Assembly: GCA_951804985.1 (NCBI GenBank)
Contig: OX638135.1
Coordinates: forward strand, 67,716,507-67,780,506
DNA length: 64,000 bases
DNA from: Dryomyza anilis
Lineage: Eukaryota > Arthropoda > Insecta > Diptera > Dryomyzidae
Direction: 5' to 3'
Below are positions 47,487-57,359 of the stretch, piece after piece. A program made the position numbers and the translations under genes. A model generated the notes under the pieces. The model searched no databases. It was not told the DNA's origin and worked only from the letters and a program-made list of their open reading frames with translations. How positions within the stretch are numbered: position 1 is the stretch's first letter; each line of letters opens with the position of its first letter.

Positions 47487-47957
47487 TTGATAATACAGAA
47501 TAGTTCAGAAATATTAAAATACACTTTTAAACGATGTTTTAATTTTGTTTATTAAAATTGTATCATTTAGCTATTCGTTGAACAAAGAAATAAAGTTAAC
47601 ATGAAATCTTAATAAACAGTTTTATTCAAATACTAAAATTATTATGAGTAATAATCTTTTAAATAAAAAAAGCTCTGTTTAAAATGCAGCATACTTAATT
47701 ATTATACATACATACTTAATTGTTTGATGCGACACCATTAATGTACATGGTAAGCTTTGAAATATAATGTAATGACCAAAATAGAATTTTGGTTTAATTT
47801 AGGTTTTCTTAATTTAATCGGACAACTAATCATTGCTCTTGCACTAAGAAAAAAGTAGCCCAATACAATGTATTTAAATTAGATTTGTATACTTTTATAA
47901 TAAAAAACGTTATATTCCATTTTTCATGTATATTAATGATGTCGCATCGAGTATTTA

Positions 47958-48094
47958 GGGTGTGTGCGAGTTCGACTAAATTGCTGACTAAACTAAATTT
48001 TGCCGGTAATGCAGCGTTTACTTTTAAATTTAGGTCGAATAAAACCTTGTACAATTTAGTTTAGTCAGTAATTTAGTCGAACTCGCACACACCC
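47958..48094. mobile_element. PIF/Harbinger-type MITE (137 bp)
   Basis: Ends are GGGTGTGTGCGAGTTCGACT and its exact reverse complement. The terminal inverted repeat extends about 46 bases with one or two mismatches. TTA flanks both sides (47955-47957 and 48095-48097), the target duplication favoured by PIF/Harbinger elements. The size and lack of coding sequence fit a Tourist-like MITE. Confidence 0.85.
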
Positions 48095-48789
48095 TTAATA
48101 TGTTTTTGTTGCAGAATAAAAAAAACAAAAAATTGATAATTCGTTATTTATTTTGTTTCTCATTCAAAAGTTTTAAATTAAAAACAAATTTTATTTATAT
48201 GGGAAGTATGCTGCATTTTAAACACAGCTTTTTTTTATTTAAAATAGATTTTTACTCTTAATAATTTTTGAATTTGAATAAAAATCTTGATTAAGATTTC
48301 ATTTTAAATTTATTTTTGTGTTCAACGAATAACGAAATGATACAATTTTTATAAACAAAATTAAAACATCGATTAAAAGTGTATTTTAATATTTCTGTAT
48401 TATCAATAGTTGTATATCAATAGTTGTGCCGAACTCTTGCGCCACATAAGCATGTCATACAACTAAATTAACTGGCTGTGAAAATTGCGCGTGCTGCCCG
48501 GGGCAGCCCATTGCACTTGCGCGATATGCTTCTTTATTTTCTCATTGCACGTCTGCACGGACTGCAGTTTTCATTTTCGGCGCTTGGCTGTAGCTCGGTT
48601 TCTTAATTTTCGTAGCCCGCACGAGGCAAGTACCGAGAATAGTGAAAAGCATTACTCGTTGCGACGAGATGTGTAGTTAAACAAAAATGTTATGCCCGAC
48701 TGCAGTTCTGCGTAAATCAATTTTGTGCGTCATTGGATGATGAAAAAGGCATGTGCGGTCGCACGCACAAGGTCATTTCCGATCTATGT

Positions 48790-50024
48790 TTTTATGGCTA
48801 GCAGCAATAGGCAGCAACAGCAAGAGTAGATATACAATAAAATGTAAGTTGTTAAAAAAATAAATAAATTAAAATTTTAAAATAAAAAAAAGTATTATAA
48901 TAAAATAAAAAAAAATAAAATAATAATTCATCAATATTATGAACTTATTCATTACGGTTTTATGAATGATTCATAAATTGGATGAATTTGGTCATTGGTA
49001 AAGTAATAATGAAAAATTCATGAATTTGATAAACAAATTCATAAATAGTATGAACTTTTTTTTGTGTGGGAACTATTTTAAGAAGTAGTTCCATAAATCA
49101 CTCCATCGGACGCTATTCCATTACTATGTCTATTGGAATCGAGAAAAAGTGGTTCCACAACTTCACTGTCCGCTTCTCTTAAAAGGCGACGGAAAAGTAC
49201 TTGTTCGTGTAGACATCGCACAATGTGAGATTTTCACTATTTAGCTAGACAAAAGTCATTTTTTTTATTTTTTTTTATTTTGACAAATATTTAAATGAGG
49301 AACAACAACCTCTTAATTCGGTTTCACCAACCTCCTAGTCGGTGAGAATGAGGTTGTGCACACAAAAAATAATTGCTTGGCGTGCAGTTCTTTCAACGAA
49401 TATTTATTTGCATCTACCAAATTTATTCATCCTCAACTGATTTTCATTTGTGGTGAACAATAGTATGAAGCGTAACCAACTATTAGTTGAAGCAACTGCA
49501 ACATTGATTGGAGAAACAAACTTTTAATCCATTTTCAATTTTTTTATTTCCATTGCTACGGCAACTGAATTCAAAATGAGACCTACCCAATATTTATTTG
49601 ACTTAACATTAACATTAAGTTTTAGCAACCAATATTTATTTGATTCAACTGCGAAAACAGTTGTCTTGTATAAAAGCGATGCCAAAGCAGGACAACACCA
49701 GTCTCGCAAGCTTTAGATTTTTCACTCGTTTTGATTTGTGCTGCGGACAGCGCATGCCACGTGTAAAACAAATTTTGGAATTGTTTTAAGGCTTTATCGT
49801 TGTTACTCTTCGGTTCTTTCATGCTCAATTATACTTTTTTTAACAAGAGACATACTATTCTACAGAGTTCTTGCGATTTTGTGTATATATGTTGTATTTC
49901 TATATGCAGCCCTAGCGCTCCAACGTGTTGCAAACACGAAATCAGCAGCACAACGAATCGTCGGCAATGTTCGATCTCAGGAACGCTGTTGTGACGCTGA
50001 CTTCGTCTTTGCAACTAAAAAACT
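48790..50024. other. Unpaired part of the palindrome right arm
   Basis: Contains TTCATAAAT/ATTTATGAA-rich sequence (48930-49060), a segment similar to 44490-44700 (GAAGTAGTTCCA), one reversed 32-bp minisatellite unit, and a TATA-initiator pair at 49669. The open frames here have no family features. Confidence 0.5.
49669..49703 (+). promoter_or_regulatory. Candidate Pol II core promoter
   Basis: TATAAAAG (49669-49676) lies 31 bases before the A of CCAGTC (49698-49703), close to the fly initiator TCAGTY. No gene follows. It may be an element promoter or chance. Confidence 0.3.
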
Positions 50025-50545
50025 ATGAAAGATACATGTATCTGCATACATTTATTTTTTATTTCCTCATAAACAATAAATAAAAAAAATACTATTTCAC
50101 ATATTTTTTACTTATATCATATTTCACTAGCTAATGGGCAATTTGTATTGAATAAATATATTATTTTATTAATATTTGTATATTTATTTCGCATTTTTAC
50201 ATAATTAATTTATTTATTTTATTTATTTCTACATGTATCCATAATTGTTGGCAAGAAACTGGCAACCGAACTGCTGATAGACATGAGTTTGCCGTTTGTC
50301 ATTTATATTGTTGATACAACAACTTACGCAATCGCCGTAACAAATGCACAATATCAATTTTGGCAGAATAAAAAATGCAATCATGAGGTTACGGCAACCA
50401 AACGTGCAGTTGCGCGGACTAACATTTCGGTTGTAGAAAAATAAGGTACGTTCATTTTAATGACATAAGGTTACAACAAATATATTTCGGTTGCAACACT
50501 GATATGTTGGTTCAATAAACCTCATGCCAAAAGAGGATTTTTCTG

Positions 50546-50940
50546 TGTGTGTAAACAAACATATTGTAATGAGACTCCAAATGTCAATGTTTGCTCAATG
50601 CGCCAAAACGCACATTGGGTCATATTAATAAAAATCGACTTTACTCAAAACTTGAAGCAAATGCTCCGAATTCGCATTTCATTTAATTAAAATACTAAAA
50701 ACTATTTGCTAATGTTCAAAAATATAAAATTTTAAATTGGTAGGTATTAATAAAAACGTTAAACTGACCATTTACTATGAAAATTCTGCTTGCTTAAAAG
50801 TAAATACTTTTTTTTTATTAATATGGCCCATTGTCGAATTATAAAAATTTGTTTACTTTGCAGGTGCCACACTTTGTTATTGTAGTGAGTTTATCAATTT
50901 TTTTGTTGTTAAATAATACACTTCAAAAAACATTTAATAT
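50546..50940. other. Unassigned AT-rich DNA
   Basis: Nothing recognisable was found between the end of the palindrome and the 108-bp tandem duplication. Confidence 0.45.
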
Positions 50941-51152
50941 TTACTTGAAAAAAGTTAAAATAATATTTTAATATTCGAAATGAAAATAATAGTTTTAATT
51001 GTAAGTATTTCGGAAAAAAAAGTGTCAACTTCTGTAGAAGTTTAAAATTTACTTGAAAAAAGTTAAAATAATATTTTAATATTCGAAATGAAAATAATAG
51101 TTTTAATTGTAAGCATTTCGGAAAAAATGTCAACTTCTGTAGAAGTTTTTTT
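50941..51152. repeat. Tandem duplication, 108-bp period
   Basis: TTACTTGAAAAAAGTTAAAA begins at 50941 and again at 51049. Both units end in GTCAACTTCTGTAGAAGTTT and are nearly identical, so the duplication is recent. Confidence 0.92.
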
Positions 51153-51787
51153 TCTTATTCCACATTAGTCCGATGTTTGATTACATTCACAATAACAATG
51201 AAAATTTTCACTAGTAGTAAAACAAAATTCTGGGGCCGAATTACGGCAGCCGTGATCGAGTAACAGCGTTCGAAATTTGTGTGTTTTATGCTTTAAACAC
51301 ATTCGAAGCAAAAATGACATTGCTACACTTGTCAAAATTAAAAAACTTGAAGTTATATGGATACGAATATTTTGGCTACGGCAAGACTACATGACGACTT
51401 GGCGACAATTGTCGCCAATATAGATTTAATTCTAATTTGACAGGCGACAATCGATGTTTTAATTAGTTTTGGGAATTGTTTATGAATTTTTTGTGTTATT
51501 TCTGATGATAAATAATTAAAATGAATAAATTTAAGAATACATTTATATAATTCATGGTGTTTAATCAAAATAATAAAAAATAGTGAGAAAAAGATTGTCT
51601 TTGTCGAGTTGAATGTAATCAAGTAACTCACCACACTACTTTATTTGTCGAGAAGTTCTAGTTGTCGTCGTGTGGTCGTGTAGCTATCGCGGTCTATGTG
51701 TTCAAAGCATTCAATTACGGCATTCGTTATCGAATAAAAAATCGATAAAATTGGGATGATGGCATTCGATAACAAGCAAACGTTCGA
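51153..51787. other. Upstream flank of the Harbinger Myb-like gene
   Basis: Contains GGGGCCGAATTACGGC (51232) and a related AATTACGGCATTCG (51714). These could be element-end sequence, but no matching opposite end was found. No coding content was seen. Confidence 0.4.
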
Positions 51788-53036
51788 ATGCAACCCTTCG
51801 AAATAGTACTCGAAAATGTATCAGTTATAAACGAAAAATGTAAGTTATTTTTTATTTTAATCTGTGTGGTAATATAAACTAATTTGACTTCATTTTAAGG
51901 ACTAATTTCAACAAAATAAATTCCTTAAAAAAAGGAATGATGTCGAAATTTATGCTGGATCTTCAAGACTTTACAAAGAACTTCCTCCCGAATTGCGCCC
52001 AAGGAGCGCCAATGTCAATGTAACTTTGGGAGCAACTTACCAATAAAATTGAATGCAGCAGGTCCACCCATCAAAGATGCACAGTTATGGCGGAAAGTAT
52101 ATTTGTGTAAATTTGTTATTGTTTCGAATTTTAATATTTTCTTAAACATAGCTTCTTGCTGACCAGAAACACAATATAAAGAAAAAACTTTCTTTCAACA
52201 AGGCATCCAAAAAAAATCTGGTGGAGGTTCATACTAGGAGAAACTATTCACTGCTGCGGAGGAGCAACATCTTACAGCTACCGGGATGGTTGCTGCAGTT
52301 GACGGTCTTTCGGTAAAATCTTTCGGTAATGCTGTAAATTCTCAAAAAAGTCGCGATTGCCGAAACGGAGGAACATGACCCGGTAGCCGAAAAATTATCA
52401 AAAATTCTTTCGTGAGATCCAGAACCGGAGGATTATGAAACTCCGAAAAAAATAAAATACCAAAAATCAAGTGAAACAAAGTTGTCGCTTTTGAAAACAT
52501 ATATATATAGGTATTTGAAAATTCACAAACTACAATAATATATAAGCTCGATGAATTAATCGAGTTGAAGAAACGATCGCTTCAAATTAAAGAGAAGGAA
52601 CATGTTGCTGTAGCCGCGGTAGCTCAGTGGATAGTGCGTTGAACTGCGAGCCGAAAAGTCCCCGATTCAAGCCTGGACTGGGGCTAAGAACATCTTTTCA
52701 TAGAAACATTTTTCTATACCGCGGTCCTCTCGGCAGTAAATGGCAAACCTACGAGAGTAAAACATTGCCTATGAAAAGCTCTCACTCGCCGTTCGGATTC
52801 GGCAATAAACTGTAGGTCCCACCACTTTCAGTGCAAATATAACACGCACAGCTCAAAATGTTGAGAGAGCTCGGCCTAAGTTCTTATAGGACTGTAGTGC
52901 CAAACTATTATTATATTATTAACATGTTGCTAATATGGCAGCAAAAAAAGTGGTGCTTGAAATTTTGAATAATCAGCTCAATAAAAATCCCACACGGATA
53001 GAAAAGATTTGTTTGAATATGTTTGAATGTAATTAA
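51788..53036 (+). pseudogene. PIF/Harbinger accessory Myb/SANT-like DNA-binding protein
   Basis: Exons with credible introns: gtaagt donor at 51840 with acceptor AG at 51898-51899, and a 55-base intron 52097-52151. The domain reads KNFLPNCAQGAPMS, LWEQLTNK, then after a +/-1 shift LNAAGPPIKDAQLWRK, and across the second intron LLADQKHNIKKKLSFNKASKK. This is the zeste-like Myb/SANT fold, with conserved Trp at helix positions. A GGGSY stretch and FTAAEEQ follow, as in these proteins. A C-terminal charged coil (LDELIELKKRSLQIKEKEH) continues across a SINE (52610-52920) to a stop at 53034-53036. Such proteins help Harbinger transposase enter the nucleus and bind ends. Stops and shifts show it is dead. 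A host gene with the same domain is the alternative. Confidence 0.75.
52610..52920 (+). mobile_element. tRNA-derived SINE, copy 3, with 11-bp target duplication
   Basis: Starts GTAGCCGCGGTAGCTCAGTGG, with a B box variant GATTCAAGCCT, and ends in ATTATTATATTATT. AACATGTTGCT occurs on both sides (52599-52609 and 52921-52931). It splits a coding exon of the Myb/SANT-like pseudogene. This copy defines the full SINE length as about 311 bases. Confidence 0.93.
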
Positions 53037-54657
53037 AAAGTAATACGAAATTCCCATACATGTATTAGGAATGAAGTGCAATTAAATTATAATCGAAATT
53101 GAATTTATTTTTGTTCATGTGTAAACATTATTATATTTTCCAGCAGAATCTGTCAAATTTACCATAAATATGTTCGAATACCAACGTAAAATTTTAATTG
53201 CATTTGAATAAACTATTTCTTGGCTATTTACTTGGTTAAACCTATGTTTCGAAACACAGAAAATGCTTATCAAATCTAAATACAACGTATGTTCGCAACG
53301 CTCCTCTTAATTCGGCACTCTTTGAGCACTCGGTGATCGGCATTTTCTGCGTACATGTCTTTTGTTGTTCGGTGAGAAAACGTATTCGTGTCGGTAATAA
53401 TTTTGATATTAGTAAATAAATTAAATTGTGTTACAAAAAGTACAAATAGTAACAGAGTATAATATAGTGCAGTATATAATTTCTGAAACTAATGTGAAAA
53501 AACCACAAATAAAATCTGTGTGTCGATTTTCAAACAGAATTTGAAATGTTTTTTTACAAAAGCCTCCGTGAATTCCTTGCCTACGCTATGTGCTGTACTG
53601 AGATCAACTGTAACTGTACCAAATATAAAGCGAGCATGGATCGTCTGGTTTAGCGTATGCTGGTGCAATTGTGCATTCATTGATGCTGTCACTTGAACTT
53701 GCAGTTTTAAACGAATTATTTATTTATGCATATAAAAATTTGTATATGAATTCAATTATTATAAATTCCCACTGTGCATGTTCAAAGATTTTAATAAAAA
53801 TAAATAAAAAAAAACCTTTTAAAAAAACATTTTATTTTTATTTTCAGGATTTCTTTCCAAAAATATTTAAATATGTTTCTTTGCAAACATACTACTTTTT
53901 GAACTGAAACAACTGATATGTTTTACTAGAAACATATTTATATTCAGGTCGAACAGGTTAGAACATATTTATGGGTTCGGTTCAAATATTTATTTTATTT
54001 GGATGTAGTAATTATTATGTTTCCATTAGAACATACTCAATTTTAAGGGGCATTAAAATGTTTCCGGGACATTATAATGTAAGTCAGAGCTCATTACAAC
54101 ACTGTTCAAGTCTCAATACAACCCTGTTTACAAATGATTTATCAGTCAATTATATAATATTTTTGCAGCGTGCATTAGTTATATTTAAAAAATTTTTCTT
54201 ATTCAATCAAAGAATAAAAATATGAAACAATTTTTTTTTTAAATATAAAACGTTTTTAATGTGAACTCCACGCAAAATTTTAAAATCATACTAAAAATTC
54301 ACCTTAAAAACGTTTTATATTAAAAAATATTTTTTATTTCATATTTTTCTTATTTTTTTGTGTCAGTTAAATTTTCGTCTGACAAAATTCGAAACACCTA
54401 ACATTATTAAAATTGAAAATAATCATATTTCAAAGTGTCTTTAATATGGAACCAATGCGATAGAACAATGATGAACCGGATAACAAGGAAACCATAATAT
54501 TGCATTGTCATCCAGTTCGAGCCAATATTTAATATCTGAAGTCTGTAGCCCATCGCGAAGGTAGTTTAATATCAATTACAAAATTTGTACCGAACAGACA
54601 GACAAGAAAGCAACCTAATAAAAACGATTTAAAATGATACAAAACTATAATTAGTTT
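53037..54657. other. Region between the two Harbinger genes
   Basis: AT-rich, with an inverted pair AATATAAAACGTTTTTAA / TTAAAAACGTTTTATATT (about 54241-54258 and 54305-54323) and several GAACATATTTATG-type motifs (53880-54000). The open frames (for example 53971-54225) show no family features. Confidence 0.5.
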
Positions 54658-54958
54658 TCAATTTCTGTTTATTAAGGATTCTTTTATGTGGTTTCTAATC
54701 TTTCGACCAATTTTTTTCAGATGTGTTTCGTTTCCAATATCAACTTCTGAGATCGTAATTTCAGAACCATTCCATTTGGCATACATTGGAACTTTAAATT
54801 TAATGCACATATTATGCAAATAAGCACAAACATTTTCAAATTATGCGATTTTCTCTGGGCTGTAACGGCTTCTGAATGAATATCATGCTTTTGAATGAAT
54901 ATCATTAAATTACGCTTCACTTGAATCTTCCGCATAGTTTCTGTACGGTGTTATACAC

Positions 54959-55849
54959 TAGACATCTGCACAAGTCCATTTGAAACCCACTTCAAGACAT
55001 TCATTTCGTTTCAAAATATTTACTGTCGTCAACTCTATGCTTGAAAATCAAATGAATGTCTTGCTCACAACAACAAAGAACCAAATACTGTCAAAACAAA
55101 ACATAAGCAAAACAAAACTGAAGTGAAGATGTCTATGATGATGTGCAATAAACATTCAAATACTGAAATGAACTGCTTATGACACCGAGTACTTAGTGCA
55201 TTTTTCATTTTTTTTATCATTCTTACTAGAGTAAGGAATAGAGTAGGAATTTACATTAATATTGAAATATAGAAAAAAACAAAAGGTATAAGAAAATCAC
55301 GTAATATTTTATATTAAGTTTTTTATTTATCGAAAAACATTTTTTTCATTATTTAATTTTTTCATTATTTAATATTTTTTTTTTTTGGATATATTGCTTT
55401 TCGACCAAAGCGTTGTTTTTGTCGTACACAATTTTTTTTTAACAATTTTTTTTTTTTGAAAAAATAATGTTTGTTGTTTTTTTATTAATACATAAATAGC
55501 AACAACAACATTACCTTCGTCGAACGAGCGGCAGATTTGTTGTTGTTTTCAATGTTCGTCTTCTCACTCGTTACTCGTTGCGCTCACTCGCTGCACCTAC
55601 TGTATTCGTTGCATGTTCAGCGACAGTGTTGTCGTTTGTTGTGTTTTTCAAAACATTGAATGTTTTGAATGGCTTGATGTTTTGACAGTGCTTGACACCA
55701 ATGAAACAAATACTGAAGTGATGTGAAGTCGCTCAAAGAGACTTCACTATAATACTGTCGATTTTCATTTGTGAAATGAATTCAAAACTGTAGAGTGCAG
55801 TAGTGCATATTTGCAGAGGAAACTTCAAAACCATTTGTGCAGATGTCTA
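54959..55849. mobile_element. hAT-type MITE (891 bp) inside the transposase
   Basis: Perfect 15-bp inverted ends (TAGACATCTGCACAA). An exact 8-bp duplication, TTATACAC, flanks it (54951-54958 and 55850-55857). 8-bp duplications are typical of hAT elements (and P elements). The interior is non-coding with a TTGAATG/CATTCAA-rich composition. Confidence 0.9.
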
Positions 55850-56245
55850 TTATACACCATGGTTCAAAAGGATAACCGGAATCGACTGAAATATATTACA
55901 TCAATATGTGAGCGTATAATATGAAACAACTACCTAAAAGCCAGCAATTTTTTAAATTATTAATAACATACCGCTGCTCCAAAAAATGTCTTTGGTCGGG
56001 AATGTTTTCACACAAAAGAATCATGAGCTGCACCCCCAAATTTTGAACAAATTGATAATATTTTGTAATCATAATTACAAATCTTTAAATGAAAATATCG
56101 TTTCATATAAAAAGACTTTATAATTTATAGAAAAACTTACGATCATAGAGTTAAGGCTATGGAATCCTTTTCCTATTCTATAACATATGCTCGTTAACAG
56201 TGGGCCTCTGCAGTTCAAAGTGGGTGCCATCGATACATCCAATAA

Positions 56246-56251
56246 CTAAGC

Positions 56252-56283
<32 letters not shown>

Positions 56284-56307
56284 AGTACAAAAATACAAAT
56301 AGTTTAC
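56246..56307 (-). other. Candidate 62-base intron in Harbinger transposase
   Basis: GTAAAC donor and TTAG acceptor on the reverse strand. Skipping it joins KLPG-type sequence to IGCIDGTH in frame, with a few extra residues. It contains a short TA run. A simple microsatellite insertion is the alternative. Confidence 0.5.
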
Positions 56308-56825
56308 GAGTATTATTTCCTGGCAGCTTATATTTCTCCATACATGATTCCATATAATTTGAAAAGTTTTCAGGAGAAAAAGTAATTTCTTTAGGACAAA
56401 GCTTCATTTCAATCTCGTTCACAACATTTGTAATTATTTTGCAGACAGTGCTTTGAGACATTCCAAATTAATAATCATTTCCGACTGTGTGCTGAAACCT
56501 TCCACCGCCCAAGAGCGCGAGCGTTGCTGCTAGTTGAAGTGTTGGTGGAACTGTTGTGGACAAATGACCGATCATATTTATTTCAGAGAGCACGTAATTA
56601 AATGCCTCTTTGCTAAGTCTAAAACTTTTTTTAAATCTGCAAATAAATCATACTAAATAAAATAAAATATCTATTTTAAATTTAATTACGCTTGTAACAA
56701 AAAGCGATTTAATCGATGAACGATTTCAATTGGAGCTGGCGTAGGCACTGGCGGTCGCTCGGCTAAGCCCGCCGGAAATGTCGTGAGACTTGTTGCTCCA
56801 TTCGCCGTTACATTAAAAAAAACTT

Positions 56826-57359
56826 TCCTACTTTTTGAATTTATATAAAAAAATTAACGAACAAAAAAGTGACTTAGCAAAAAAAAAAGAATTTAAAACT
56901 GACAAAAAATATATTGAAAGGGATACAAAACAAAATCAGAATTGCACAAAAAAAGAATTAAATAAATTAACAAAAAAAAATTATAGAAATTATGTATAAA
57001 AAAATTGCACGAGAAAAAATAAATTAATTTAAATAAATATTGCACAAAAAAGTAAATTATCAAAAAATATTAACAAAAATAAAAGAATCTAAACAAGCCA
57101 AAAACAAAAACCGAATACCCTAAATAATCTAATGTCCCCAACTAAACAATAAACGATACCCTACAATAAGTCCAAAATGACTACGAAAAAAAATACACAA
57201 AACCAAAAAACTAGTCTGGTCTTGATGGATGCCCGTTGCCCTTCCTCCCTACACATAACGTTCCTACGGCAACACTGAAAAAAAAAACTAAGGAATGTCC
57301 CTAAACAATTACAAAAAAAAACTACACCTACTTCACCACATCATGGACCACTGAAATGG
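56826..57359. other. A-rich non-coding DNA
   Basis: The forward strand is rich in A (many AAAAAA runs and AATTAACAAAAAA-type motifs), with a GC-richer island near 57220-57280. No gene or element ends were recognised. Confidence 0.45.

Larger units (their letters stand above)
44795..50545. repeat. Nested palindrome, ~5.7 kb
   Basis: Three main blocks pair inversely and concentrically: 44795-45350 with 50025-50545, 46100-46557 with 48420-48760, and 47487-47700 with 48200-48415. A smaller match joins 45640-45680 with 49300-49360. The left arm contains a 929-bp Helitron absent from the right. The unpaired centre (47700-48200) holds a MITE. Confidence 0.82.
54658..56825 (-). pseudogene. PIF/Harbinger transposase, interrupted by a MITE
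   Basis: Reverse strand. Exon 1 (about 56825-56690) encodes IEIVHRLNRFLLQA. A 53-base GT-AG intron (56637-56689) joins in frame to FRLSKEAFNYVLSEI. Next come PPTLQLAATLALLGGGRFQHTVG, one stop, then SQSTVCKIITNVVNEIE, the helix-turn-helix of HARBI1-like transposases. A second candidate intron (56246-56307) precedes IGCIDGTHFELQRPTVNEHM with the first catalytic Asp (codon 56229-56231), and GGAAHDSF has the second (56020-56022). A MITE (54959-55849) replaces or separates the GDSGYPL-like part. The C-terminus keeps CAYLHNMCIKFKVPM and stops at 54658-54660. Stops and shifts make it non-functional. The true start was not found. Confidence 0.85.

Noticed and set aside
53971..54225. 84-residue frame between the Harbinger genes
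   Set aside because: Hydrophobic AT-rich composition with no motif; other frames nearby are similar in length.
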